NCBI RefSeq assembly: GCF_008370045.1
Contig: NZ_VOBN01000001.1
Location: 62,001-126,000 of the forward strand
Length of the DNA: 64,000 nucleotides
Source of the DNA: Pseudomonas sp. ANT_J12
GTDB taxonomy: Bacteria; Pseudomonadota; Gammaproteobacteria; Pseudomonadales; Pseudomonadaceae
Direction of reading: 5' to 3'
Position numbers and translations under genes: made by a program. Below the pieces are notes generated by a model. The model searched no databases, was not told where the DNA came from, and saw only the letters and a list, made by a program, of their open reading frames with translations. Below are positions 52,506 to 61,613 of the stretch, one piece after another (position 1 is the first letter of the stretch; each line of letters starts with the position of its first letter).

Positions 52506-53657
52506 TTATTTCTTTAATCCTGCGATACACGGCGAGACAAACAGCTCGCCACGCCACGCCCCCTGCACCGTTCGCTTGCCGACAATCAGCCACATCACCG
52601 CCAGCAGCGCCACCAACACGCAGCCAAACATGCTGAAGAAAGTCAGGTTCAAAGTGCTCGCCAGTTTCAGCGTCGCCAGGGAATACACGCCCAGCGGAAA
52701 GGTAAAGCCCCACCAGCCGAGATTGAACGGGATGCCGGCGCGCAGGTAACGCACGGTGATCAGCACCGCGATCAGCATCCACCACAACCCGAAGCCCCAC
52801 AGCGTGATCCCGGCCACCAGCCCCAGCCCGGCAGCGATTTCGCCGACGCCTGGCAAACCGTTGGCGGCAAAGATCGCCGGGGCATCGGCGCCCAGCAGCA
52901 ACATGCCCAGCGCCCCGGTGCCGATCGGGCCGAGGGCCAGCCAGCTCGAAGCGGCCATGTTTTCGTGAGGCAATTTATGCAGGGCCATGCGCAGCAACAG
53001 GATGGTCAAAATGCTGAACGCCACCGGCAGGGAAAACGCCCACAACACGTAGCTGGTCACCAGCACCACCAGTTGCGAATGAGCCTCGGCCAGGTGCGGC
53101 GCCAACAGGCCACCGCTGGCGGCGGCCACTTCCGCGGCCACGACGGGCAACAGCCAGACGGCGGTCATCTGGTCAATGCTGTGTTCCTGGCGGGTAAACA
53201 TCATGTACGGAATCAGCACACCGCAGGCCAGGGACATCGCCACATCCAGCCACCACAGTATTTCGGCGACCTGAATCACCCCGTCGCCCCAACGCGGCAA
53301 ACCGAACACCAGGAAGCCGTTGATGATGGTCGCCAGGCCCATGGGGATGGTGCCGAAAAACATTGAGACCGTGGAGTGCCCGAAAATCCGCCGTGCCTCA
53401 TCGAAGAACAGCACCCAACGCGCGGCGTACAGCCCGGTGAACAACACGAACAGAAAGATATTGAACAGCCACAACCCCTCGGCTACCGCAGGCAGACCGG
53501 GGATGGCCATGGGCAATTGCGCCAGCGCCAGGGCCAGCACGCCGGTGCCCATGGTGGCGGCGAACCAGTTCGGGGTGAATTGGCGAATCGCTTCCAGCGG
53601 GCGCGGAAGAAGACTTAAAGGTTTGTAACCGGGCTTGGCAGCGTTGGGGCAGATCAT
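52506..53657 (-). CDS. TDT family transporter (TehA/SSU1-like)
   Basis: 383 residues, ten membrane helices. The N-terminal FTPNWFAATMGTGVLALAL matches the start of the TDT fold (tellurite-resistance/dicarboxylate transporters, sulfite pumps, SLAC1-type channels). ATG 53657 is preceded by CAGGAG. Members export sulfite, carry C4-dicarboxylates or act as anion channels; the substrate cannot be fixed. Stands alone between the acyltransferase fusion and the cupin/MFS pair. Confidence 0.88.
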   Translation of the reverse strand: MICPNAAKPGYKPLSLLPRPLEAIRQFTPNWFAATMGTGVLALALAQLPMAIPGLPAVAEGLWLFNIFLFVLFTGLYAARWVLFFDEARRIFGHSTVSMFFGTIPMGLATIINGFLVFGLPRWGDGVIQVAEILWWLDVAMSLACGVLIPYMMFTRQEHSIDQMTAVWLLPVVAAEVAAASGGLLAPHLAEAHSQLVVLVTSYVLWAFSLPVAFSILTILLLRMALHKLPHENMAASSWLALGPIGTGALGMLLLGADAPAIFAANGLPGVGEIAAGLGLVAGITLWGFGLWWMLIAVLITVRYLRAGIPFNLGWWGFTFPLGVYSLATLKLASTLNLTFFSMFGCVLVALLAVMWLIVGKRTVQGAWRGELFVSPCIAGLKK

Positions 53658-53761
53658 GGCGAACTCCTGTCCTCTGATGAGGTAGAGCCCATGGTAGAAC
53701 CGAATCGAATATCTATATAACGGGTAATATCTCTAACTGTTATCTGTTTTGCAGATACATG

Positions 53762-54073
53762 TCAGACGCTGCCTTCTGATTCGATCACCAGAATCCGCGC
53801 CGCGCCCAGCGGATGCGCCACATGTTCGGTGCCGACCGACGCATAAAAAATATCGCCGACGTCCAGCAAGACCTGCTGTTCGACACCGGCTTCGCGGTAA
53901 TGCATCCGTACTTGCCCATCGAGCACCACGAACACTTCCTGACCATCGTTGACGTGCCATTTGTACGGCTGATCGGTCCAGTGCAAACGGGTAGTGATGC
54001 CGTTCATATTGGCGATGTCCAGCGCGCCCCAGGCACGCTCGGCGGTGAAGGATTTGCTGCGGATGATCTTCAT
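53762..54073 (-). CDS. Small cupin-fold protein
   Basis: 103 residues from ATG 54073 (MKIIRSKSF). Single-domain cupin: RLHWTDQPYKWHVNDGQEVF contains the first motif with His and Glu, and VGDIFYASVGTEHVAHP the second. No enzyme activity can be assigned. Upstream in frame there is an ATG at 54118 overlapping the stop codon of the MFS gene (ATGA), which would couple translation; the shorter start fits the family better. Cotranscribed with the MFS transporter gene. Confidence 0.82.
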   Translation of the reverse strand: MKIIRSKSFTAERAWGALDIANMNGITTRLHWTDQPYKWHVNDGQEVFVVLDGQVRMHYREAGVEQQVLLDVGDIFYASVGTEHVAHPLGAARILVIESEGSV

Positions 54074-54114
54074 GGGACGGTCCGTCGAATGGGTGGCTGC
54101 GCCAAGGCTAACGG

Positions 54115-55308
54115 TCATCCGGCATCGGCGCTACAGGCTTTCACTGCACGCTGACGCATCAATCCCAGCAACGCACCCACAGCCAGGATGATCAGCACCG
54201 CGCCATAGCCATCGGTGGTCGCGATCAGCCCAAACGAGCGGGTCAGATTCCCCGCCAACAATGACGGCAGGCAGAACGCCAGGTAACTGAGCGCATAAAA
54301 CGACGACATCAGTCCCGCCCGCTCATGGGACAACGCCAACGGCACGAGGCTGCGCACGGCCCCCAGGAAACCGGCACCGAAACCGCATCCGGCCACCAGC
54401 GTACCGATGAAAAACAGCGACAGGCTGGCGCTGTGGACGGCGATCAGGATCAGCACAACGCCGATGGGCAGCAGACTGGCGCCCAGGCGCAGCACTTTGT
54501 CCGCTGGCCGATTGCGCAAGGTGTAGATCATCAGCGCACCGGTCACCGTCAACGCCGCGACCGTCGCGCCGCCGATCAGGTTCGAGGTCGAGCCCGTGGC
54601 CGTGCGTACCAGCGACGGGGCCAGGGAAGCGAAGAAACCACCCAGCGCCCATACAGCGGTGTTGATCGGCAGCACCGACCACAAGGTCCGCCGCGCCTGG
54701 ACCGGCACGTGCAAGGTCGGTCGCAGCGACGCCCAGGCGCCCGGTTGCGCGCTGACGCTTTCCGGCAAACGCCAGACGTACAGCGCCTGCATCACGAATA
54801 GCGCCAGCAATACCCAGAAGGTCAGTTGCAACGGCAGCGGCGCGAACTCGGCCAACAACCCGCAACCCATCGCCCCGATGGCCATGCCCAACAACGGCGC
54901 CACGCTATTGATCAGCGGCCCTTGCTGGCGATCGGTATCCAGCAGCGCGGCACTTAATACGGCGGTGGCCATCCCGGTGGCGAAGCCCTGAAGCACCCGG
55001 GCACTGATCAGCCAAGTGACGCTGTCGGCGTTGATAAACAGCAACATCGCCAGCATGTTCAGCAGGATCGCGGTGAAGATCACCGGTTTGCGCCCGAGGA
55101 AATCCGAGAGCGAACCGACGGTCAGCAGCGCTACGAGCAAGCTGAGGGCGTACACGCCGAAGATCAGGGTCAGGGTCGCGGCTGAGAACTGCAGTTGCTC
55201 CTGATACAGGTGATACAACGGCGTCGGCGCCGTGGAAGCGGCGAGAAAACTGAGTAAAGTGATCGCCAGAAACCACAGGCTTGCACGGTTTGAGGTAGAA
55301 CGAGACAT
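54115..55308 (-). CDS. MFS transporter (drug efflux type)
   Basis: 397 residues from ATG 55308 (MSRSTSNRASL). Twelve membrane helices; GSLSDFLGRKPVI is the MFS loop 2-3 motif and the N-terminal STAPTPLYHLYQEQLQFSAA is typical of a YbjJ/YfcJ-like group. Divergent from a TetR-type gene 350 bp away. Two bases before its start codon ends a perfect 17-bp inverted repeat (55311-55353) that includes the GGAG ribosome site, so translation or transcription is probably regulated there. Substrate unknown. Confidence 0.88.
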   Translation of the reverse strand: MSRSTSNRASLWFLAITLLSFLAASTAPTPLYHLYQEQLQFSAATLTLIFGVYALSLLVALLTVGSLSDFLGRKPVIFTAILLNMLAMLLFINADSVTWLISARVLQGFATGMATAVLSAALLDTDRQQGPLINSVAPLLGMAIGAMGCGLLAEFAPLPLQLTFWVLLALFVMQALYVWRLPESVSAQPGAWASLRPTLHVPVQARRTLWSVLPINTAVWALGGFFASLAPSLVRTATGSTSNLIGGATVAALTVTGALMIYTLRNRPADKVLRLGASLLPIGVVLILIAVHSASLSLFFIGTLVAGCGFGAGFLGAVRSLVPLALSHERAGLMSSFYALSYLAFCLPSLLAGNLTRSFGLIATTDGYGAVLIILAVGALLGLMRQRAVKACSADAG

Positions 55309-55310
55309 GG

Positions 55311-55353
55311 GCACACTCCGCAAAAGCTAAGTTTTTGCTTTTGCGGAGTGTGC
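55311..55353 (-). promoter_or_regulatory. Perfect 17-bp inverted repeat covering the MFS ribosome site
   Basis: GCACACTCCGCAAAAGC and GCTTTTGCGGAGTGTGC with a 9-nt spacer. On the minus strand the second arm contains GGAG and ends 2 bp before the ATG of the MFS gene. As RNA it would fully mask the ribosome site; as DNA it could be a large operator for the divergent TetR regulator. Confidence 0.65.
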
Positions 55354-55408
55354 TACTCGTTAGCGCTTAAAGCAAATTCTTTGTGTTAAGGTCCGCCGCA
55401 TGGCTATT

Positions 55409-55677
55409 AGGGACCTGTCATCACTTATTTCCTGCGTCGCGTTGCCACCTGAAAGCGGGCCAGGCAAGGCGCAGTCCGTAGGTAATGTCGTTTCCTTGCC
55501 AAGGGCTGCAACGCAGCATGGCCCGCTTTCAGGTGACAACCCGGAGGGCCGGGCCTGCTGTTGCGCAGGCCTGCGTTGCTCGTCGTTCATTTGAAAAAAC
55601 CAAACCACACTCCTCGCGCCTTGGCCTGCGCAACAGCAGACCCGGCGCGACGCAGGAAATAAGTGATGACAGGTCCT
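55409..55677. mobile_element. MITE-like 269-bp palindromic element
   Basis: Terminal inverted repeats of 27 bp are perfect (55415-55441 against 55646-55672; ending GCGTCGCG / CGCGACGC) and extend imperfectly to AGGGACC / GGTCCTAG. Inside are further perfect pairs: 16 bp (CACCTGAAAGCGGGCC at 55446, inverse at 55520), 7 bp (GGCAAGG/CCTTGCC) and 17 bp (CTGCTGTTGCGCAGGCC at 55555, inverse at 55623). No open frame for a transposase. Its right end runs into the TetR gene start. Confidence 0.65.
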
Positions 55678-56202
55678 AGTTTACGCCCGGGTGGCCGCAG
55701 TGCCAGGGTGCAGGAGTCGGTTCACTCGGCAGTCCGTGCTCTCCTCGAAGAGCAGGACCGCGCGAGCGTGACCGTGCCGCAAATTGCTGCGCGCGCAGGA
55801 GTGACGCCGTCGACGATTTATCGACGTTGGGGCGATCTGTCGGTGTTGCTGGCGGACGTCGCCCTCGCCCGCCTGCGCCCCGACAGCGAGCCGGCCAACA
55901 CCGGCAGCCTGCGCGGTGATTTGCGCGCCTGGGGCGAGCAGTATCTGGATGAGATGAGTTCGGAGCTTGGGCGCAACCTGTTGCGCGATGTGCAATGCAG
56001 CTCTACGCCGGGCTTTTGTACGGCGATCATTGGCGGGCAGTTGCAGAGCATTCTGGATCGCTACCCTGACCAGCCGCTGCCGAGCGTTGATCGGCTGATC
56101 AACCTGATCGCGGCGCCGACGGTGTTTCGCGTCCTGTTTTCGGCGGCGCCACTGGAGGTTGAAGAGTTGCATCGGTTGATTGAGATGGCGTTGAGTCAGT
56201 GA
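55666..56202 (+). CDS. TetR family regulator
   Basis: 178 residues from ATG 55666. HTH: VTVPQIAARAGVTPSTIYRR with the following WGDLSVLLADVAL; the C-terminal ligand domain is of the TetR_C type with LRGDLRAWGEQYLDE. Divergent from the MFS-cupin pair and probably its repressor. The start codon and the first four or five codons (MTGPS) are made of the right terminus of the palindromic element at 55409-55677, so the native start region seems to have been replaced; GTG 55663 directly before is an alternative, GTG 55708 another. No clear ribosome site except GCAGGAAAT. Confidence 0.85.
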   Translation: MTGPSLRPGGRSARVQESVHSAVRALLEEQDRASVTVPQIAARAGVTPSTIYRRWGDLSVLLADVALARLRPDSEPANTGSLRGDLRAWGEQYLDEMSSELGRNLLRDVQCSSTPGFCTAIIGGQLQSILDRYPDQPLPSVDRLINLIAAPTVFRVLFSAAPLEVEELHRLIEMALSQ

Positions 56203-56208
56203 GGCCGC

Positions 56209-56287
56209 CTTCGCGGGCAAGCCTCGCTCCTACGGATATCATCGTCTGTAGTAGAGCGCGGTGCGACGATTCGATTTGCCCGCGAAG
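56209..56287. repeat. REP pair (GTAGGAGC family), diverged right unit
   Basis: CTTCGCGGGCAAGCCTCGCT at the left and a degenerate inverse (TTTGCCCGCGAAG) at the right. Confidence 0.75.
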
Positions 56288-56437
56288 AGGCCTACCCAAA
56301 CCACCACCATCTGCCTGACACAAAACCCTGCGACACCCCGCCACGCCACGACCTTGGTCGACACTGACGAACCCACGCCATCGTGCGAGACTGTCGGTCC
56401 GGGCCTGAACCCCGGGTGTCTTTTGCCGGGAGTTTCC

Positions 56438-59400
56438 ATGTCGCTGTCCAGCGGGCTGATCGCCGCCGTTGCCCTGGCCTATATGGCCATCATGTTCGCC
56501 ATCGCCTTCTACGGCGACCGTCGCAGCACGCCGTTGCCGCCGCGAGTGCGCGCGTGGGTGTACAGTCTGTCGCTGGCCGTCTATTGCACAAGCTGGACGT
56601 TCTTTGGCGCCGTGGGCCAGGCCGCCGAACAGCTCTGGTCTTTCCTGCCGATCTACCTCGGGCCGATCCTGCTGCTGGTGTGCGCGCCGTGGGTCCTGCA
56701 AAAAATGGTGATGATCAGCAAACAGGAGAACATCACCTCCATCGCCGACTTTATCGCCGCGCGCTATGGCAAGTCACAATCGCTGGCGGTGGTGGTGGCG
56801 CTGATCTGCCTGGTCGGCGTGTTGCCCTACATTGCGTTGCAGCTCAAGGGCATCGTGCTCGGGGTGAACCTGCTGATCGGCGCCGGAGCCGACGCCATGG
56901 GCACGCGCGCCCAGGACACGGCGTTGATCGTGTCCCTGGTGCTGGCGCTGTTCACCATTGTCTTCGGTACCCGCAACCTCGACGCCACCGAACACCACCG
57001 CGGCATGGTGCTGGCGATTGCGTTCGAATCGCTGGTCAAGTTGTTCGCGTTTCTCGCGGTCGGTGCGTTCGTGACCTACGGCTTGTACGACGGTTTCGAC
57101 GACCTGTTCGACCAGGCCATGCTCGCCCCACGCCTGGAAGAGTATTGGAAGGAAACCATCAACTGGCCGTCGATGGTGGTGCAGACCGGCGTCGCGATGA
57201 TGGCGATCATCTGCCTGCCCCGGCAGTTCCACGTCACGGTGGTGGAAAACATCGAGCCGCAGGATCTGCGCCTGGCCAAGTGGGTGTTCCCGGCCTACCT
57301 GGCATTGGCCGCTCTGTTTGTCGTCCCGATCGCCCTGGCCGGTCAGATGTTGCTACCGAGTTCCGTACTCCCGGATTCCTTCGTCATCAGCCTGCCGCTG
57401 GCCCAGGCCCACCCGGCGCTGGCGCTGCTGGCGTTTATCGGCGGCGCTTCGGCGGCCACGGGCATGGTGATCGTGGCCAGCGTGGCGCTGTCGACCATGG
57501 TCTCCAACGACATGTTGTTGCCGTGGCTGCTGCGCCGTAACAATGCAGAGCGTCCCTTCGAAGTGTTCCGCCAGTGGATGCTGTCGGTGCGTCGCGTCAC
57601 CATCGTGGTGATTTTGCTGTTGGCCTACGTCAGTTATCGCCTGCTCGGCTCCACCGCCAGCCTGGCGACCATCGGCCAGATCGCCTTCGCCGCCGTGACG
57701 CAATTGGCCCCGGCGATGCTCGGCGCGCTGTACTGGAAACAGGCCAACCGTCGCGGTGTGTTTGCCGGCCTGGCTGCCGGGACATTCCTGTGGTTCTACA
57801 CCTTGGTTCTGCCGATTGCCGCCCACAGCCTCGGCTTGTCCCTGAGCACGTTCCCGGGGCTGGCCTGGTTGCACAGCAACCCGCTGCACCTGCCGCTGAC
57901 CCCGCTGACCCAAGGCGTGGTGTTGTCGCTGGCGGCCAACTTCACGTTGTTTGCCTGGGTCTCGGTGCTGTCGCGCACGCGGGTTTCGGAGCACTGGCAG
58001 GCCGGTCGTTTCATTGGCCAGGAAATCAGCGCCCGGCCCAGTGCACGCTCGATGCTGTCGGTGCAAATCGATGATCTGCTGCAACTGGCCGCGCGTTTTG
58101 TCGGTGAAGAGCGCGCCCGCCAAAGCTTTATCCGCTTCGCCTATCGCCAGGGCAAAGGCTTCAATCCGAACCAGAACGCCGACGGCGAATGGATCGCCCA
58201 TACCGAACGTTTGCTCGCCGGTGTGCTCGGCGCTTCTTCGACGCGGGCTGTAGTAAAAGCCGCCATCGAAGGTCGGGAGATGCAGCTCGAAGACGTAGTC
58301 CGCATCGCCGATGAAGCGTCGGAAGTGTTGCAGTTCAACCGCGCGTTGCTGCAAGGGGCGATCGAGAACATCACCCAGGGCATCAGCGTGGTCGACCAGT
58401 CACTGAAACTGGTGGCCTGGAACCGGCGCTATCTGGAGCTGTTCAACTACCCGGACGGTTTGATCAGCGTTGGCCGGCCGATTGCCGACATCATTCGCTA
58501 CAACGCCGAGCGCGGTCTGTGCGGCCCGGGCGAAGCGGAAGTCCACGTCGCCCGTCGCCTGCACTGGATGCGTCAGGGCCGTGCCCATACCTCGGAGCGG
58601 CTGTTTCCCAATGGTCGCGTGATTGAGCTGATCGGCAACCCGATGCCCGGCGGTGGTTTCGTCATGAGCTTCACTGACATCACCGCGTTCCGCGAAGCCG
58701 AGCAGGCGCTGACCGAGGCCAACGAAGGCCTGGAACAACGGGTGACCGAACGGACCCACGAACTCTCGCAACTCAACGTCGCCCTGACCGAAGCCAAAGG
58801 CACCGCCGAGTCGGCCAACCAGTCGAAAACCCGTTTTCTGGCGGCGGTCAGCCATGACTTGATGCAACCGCTGAACGCCGCACGGCTGTTCTCCGCCGCC
58901 CTGACCCATCAGGACGACGGCTTGTCCGTTGAGGCGCAGAAACTGATCCATCATCTGGACACTTCGTTGCGTTCGGCCGAGGACTTGATCAGCGACTTGC
59001 TGGACATTTCCCGCCTGGAAAACGGCAAGATCAACCCCGATCCCAAGCCGTTCGTGCTCAATGAGCTGTTCGATATCCTCGGCGCCGAATTCAAGGCACT
59101 GGCGCAGGAACAAGGCCTGAAATTCCGCCTGCGCGGCAGCACGTTGCGGGTCGACAGCGACATCAAGTTGCTGCGACGCATCCTGCAAAACTTCCTGACC
59201 AACGCTTTTCGCTACGCCAAAGGCCCGGTGCTGCTGGGGGTTCGGCGGCGCAAGGGCGAACTGTGCCTGGAAGTCTGGGACCGTGGCCCGGGGATTGCGG
59301 AAGATAAACGGCAAGTGATTTTCGAAGAGTTCAAACGCCTCGACAGCCACCAGACCCGCGCCGAGAAAGGCCTGGGCCTGGGCCTGGCGATTGCCGACGG

Positions 59401-59908
59401 CTTGTGCCGGGTGCTCGGCCATACCTTGCAGGTACGTTCCTGGCCGGGGCACGGCAGCGTATTCAGCGTCAGCGTGCCGCTGGCTCGGGCGCAGACCGTG
59501 GTGCCGAACACCGTGGTCGAACTCAACGGCAAATTGCCGACAGGTGCGCAGGTGCTGTGCATCGATAACGAAGACAGCATTTTGATTGGCATGAACAGCC
59601 TGCTGACGCGCTGGGGTTGCCAGGTCTGGACTGCGCGCAACCGTGAAGAATGCGCAACGTTGCTCGATGACGGGATGCGGCCGCAGTTGGCCCTGGTGGA
59701 TTACCACCTGGACGATGGCGAAACCGGGACCGAGTTGATGGCGTGGCTGCGCACGCGATTGGGTGAACCGGTGCCGGGGGTGGTGATCAGTGCCGACGGG
59801 CGCCCGGAAATGGTGGCGCAGGTGCATGCGGAGGGGCTGGATTACCTGGCCAAACCGGTGAAACCGGCGGCGTTGCGGGCGTTATTGAGTCGGCATTTGC
59901 CGTTGTGA
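56438..59908 (+). CDS. Hybrid sensor histidine kinase with sodium:solute symporter domain
   Basis: 1156 residues from ATG 56438 (GGGAG upstream). Order: a 12-13 helix sodium:solute symporter-like domain (1-490), a linker, a PAS domain (about 634-755, AIENITQGISVVDQSLKLVA), a short coiled coil, the kinase with phosphoacceptor His806 in AAVSHDLMQPLNAARLF, an ATPase domain (NFLTNAFRYAKG, DRGPGIAED, GLGLGLAI), and a C-terminal receiver with Asp1088 in LALVDYHLDDGE. The architecture resembles CbrA-like sensors that couple transport to signalling, here with an extra receiver. The cognate regulator is not adjacent. Confidence 0.92.
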   Translation: MSLSSGLIAAVALAYMAIMFAIAFYGDRRSTPLPPRVRAWVYSLSLAVYCTSWTFFGAVGQAAEQLWSFLPIYLGPILLLVCAPWVLQKMVMISKQENITSIADFIAARYGKSQSLAVVVALICLVGVLPYIALQLKGIVLGVNLLIGAGADAMGTRAQDTALIVSLVLALFTIVFGTRNLDATEHHRGMVLAIAFESLVKLFAFLAVGAFVTYGLYDGFDDLFDQAMLAPRLEEYWKETINWPSMVVQTGVAMMAIICLPRQFHVTVVENIEPQDLRLAKWVFPAYLALAALFVVPIALAGQMLLPSSVLPDSFVISLPLAQAHPALALLAFIGGASAATGMVIVASVALSTMVSNDMLLPWLLRRNNAERPFEVFRQWMLSVRRVTIVVILLLAYVSYRLLGSTASLATIGQIAFAAVTQLAPAMLGALYWKQANRRGVFAGLAAGTFLWFYTLVLPIAAHSLGLSLSTFPGLAWLHSNPLHLPLTPLTQGVVLSLAANFTLFAWVSVLSRTRVSEHWQAGRFIGQEISARPSARSMLSVQIDDLLQLAARFVGEERARQSFIRFAYRQGKGFNPNQNADGEWIAHTERLLAGVLGASSTRAVVKAAIEGREMQLEDVVRIADEASEVLQFNRALLQGAIENITQGISVVDQSLKLVAWNRRYLELFNYPDGLISVGRPIADIIRYNAERGLCGPGEAEVHVARRLHWMRQGRAHTSERLFPNGRVIELIGNPMPGGGFVMSFTDITAFREAEQALTEANEGLEQRVTERTHELSQLNVALTEAKGTAESANQSKTRFLAAVSHDLMQPLNAARLFSAALTHQDDGLSVEAQKLIHHLDTSLRSAEDLISDLLDISRLENGKINPDPKPFVLNELFDILGAEFKALAQEQGLKFRLRGSTLRVDSDIKLLRRILQNFLTNAFRYAKGPVLLGVRRRKGELCLEVWDRGPGIAEDKRQVIFEEFKRLDSHQTRAEKGLGLGLAIADGLCRVLGHTLQVRSWPGHGSVFSVSVPLARAQTVVPNTVVELNGKLPTGAQVLCIDNEDSILIGMNSLLTRWGCQVWTARNREECATLLDDGMRPQLALVDYHLDDGETGTELMAWLRTRLGEPVPGVVISADGRPEMVAQVHAEGLDYLAKPVKPAALRALLSRHLPL

Positions 59909-59935
59909 ATGAGGCCTAAAAAACAACCCAAAACC

Positions 59936-60066
59936 TGTGGCGAGGGAGCTTGCTCCTGCTGGGCTGCGAAGCAGCCCCAATTCCTGCCACTATGACTGCC
60001 AGGCACATCGCGCTGACTGCTTTACGACTGCTGCGCAGCCGAGCGGGAGCAAGCTCCCTCGCCACA
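59936..60066. repeat. Inverted repeat (TGTGGCGAGGG family)
   Basis: 131 bp, second copy of the type at 21717; outer arms TGTGGCGAGGGAGCTTGCTC and inverse, between convergent kinase and rmuC genes. Confidence 0.85.
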
Positions 60067-60073
60067 AAAGCGG

Positions 60074-61552
60074 TTACTCAGGTAGCTCAGCCAACCCATC
60101 CACATCGGTCATCGCCCGTTCCAGCAAATCCGCCGGCAAGCTCTTGCTCGCCCGCGCGCCCAGCAACTTCAATTGCTCGCTACGGCTGACCAGGTTGCCG
60201 CGCCCTTCCGTCAGCTTGTTGCGCGCCGAGCTGTAGGCTTTATCCAGTTGCTGCAAGCGATTGCCGACTTCATCCAGGTCCTGGATGAACAACACGAACT
60301 TGTCGTACAGCCACCCCGCCCGCTCGGCGATTTCCCGGGCGTTCTGGGTCTGGCGTTCCTGTTTCCACAGGCTGTCGATGACGCGCAGCGTGGCGAGCAA
60401 GGTGGTCGGGCTGACGATCACGATGTTGCGGTCGAAGGCTTCCTGGAACAGCGTCGGCTCGGCCTGCAATGCCGCGGAAAATGCCGCTTCAATCGGTACG
60501 AACAACAGAACGAAATCCAGGCTGTGCAAGCCGTCCAGTCGCTTGTAATCCTTGCCGGACAAGCCTTTGACGTGATTGCGCAGGGACAGCACGTGCTGCT
60601 TGATCGCGATCTGGCCGATGGCATCGTCTTCGGCCGCAACGTATTGCTGATAGGCCGTGAGGCTGACTTTGGAGTCGACCACCACTTGTTTGTCGCCGGG
60701 CAGGTAAATGATCACGTCCGGCTGGAAACGCTCGCCGTCCGGGCCTTTGAGGGTGACTTGGGTCTGGTACTCGCGGCCCTTCTCCAGCCCGGCGTGTTCA
60801 AGCACGCGCTCGAGAATCAACTCGCCCCAGTTGCCTTGAGTCTTCTGTCCTTTCAAGGCACGGGTCAGGTTGGTCGCTTCGTCGCTCAGGCGCAGGTTCA
60901 GCTGCTGCAAGCGCTCCAGTTCCTTGGCCAGGGAAAAGCGCTCGCGGGCCTCGGCTTGATAGCTTTCTTCGACGCGTTTTTCGAAGGACTGAATGCGTTC
61001 TTTCAACGGATCGAGCAACTGCCCCAGGCGCTGCTGACTGGTTTCGGCAAATCGCTGCTCACGCTCGTCGAAGATCTTGCCCGCCAGTTCGGCGAACTGC
61101 GCCCGCAACTCATCGCGCGAGCCCTGGAGGTCGTTGAGGCGCTGCTGATGGCTTTCCTGCTGCTCGCGCAGCTCGGCGTTGAGGGAGGCGGCTTGCGCGT
61201 CCAGGCGACGCAACTCAGCCTCTTTGCCGGCGCGCTCGATATTCCAGGCGTGGGCAGCGTCGCGGGCATCGTCGCGTTCGATTTGCAGCAGTTCGACTTC
61301 ACGGCGCAGCGCGGCAAGATCAGCTTGCTTGGTGGAGTTGGCCTGGCTCAGATCGCCGATTTCGTCGCGGCATGCATCGAGCTGGGCGTTCAAGCCGTCC
61401 TGGGCCAATTGGGCCATGGCCAGCCGCTCTTCCAGCAACGCCACGTCCGCCTGCCCGACGCTGGCCCGGCGCTGGATTTGCCAGGCCAGTGCCAGCAATG
61501 GCAATGCCGCCCCTGCCAGACCGAGCAAGATGCTGGTCAAGTCGATAGCCAT
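60074..61552 (-). CDS. rmuC: DNA recombination protein RmuC
   Basis: 492 residues. N-terminal membrane anchor (SILLGLAGAALPLLALAWQI), a long coiled coil (about 40-200) and the RmuC nuclease-like domain: GNWGELILERVLE, PDVIIYLPGDKQVVVDSKVS with the PD-(D/E)xK-type Asp and Lys, and LLFVPIEAAF. It limits inversion at short repeats and may be a nuclease. ATG 61552 chosen; GTG 61558 two codons earlier is possible. Confidence 0.93.
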   Translation of the reverse strand: MAIDLTSILLGLAGAALPLLALAWQIQRRASVGQADVALLEERLAMAQLAQDGLNAQLDACRDEIGDLSQANSTKQADLAALRREVELLQIERDDARDAAHAWNIERAGKEAELRRLDAQAASLNAELREQQESHQQRLNDLQGSRDELRAQFAELAGKIFDEREQRFAETSQQRLGQLLDPLKERIQSFEKRVEESYQAEARERFSLAKELERLQQLNLRLSDEATNLTRALKGQKTQGNWGELILERVLEHAGLEKGREYQTQVTLKGPDGERFQPDVIIYLPGDKQVVVDSKVSLTAYQQYVAAEDDAIGQIAIKQHVLSLRNHVKGLSGKDYKRLDGLHSLDFVLLFVPIEAAFSAALQAEPTLFQEAFDRNIVIVSPTTLLATLRVIDSLWKQERQTQNAREIAERAGWLYDKFVLFIQDLDEVGNRLQQLDKAYSSARNKLTEGRGNLVSRSEQLKLLGARASKSLPADLLERAMTDVDGLAELPE

Positions 61553-61613
61553 AGCCACTCCTGCCGTTGAGATAAAGCTTGAAGGTTAACCAAGGCGTCA
61601 GGTCTTGGACAGC

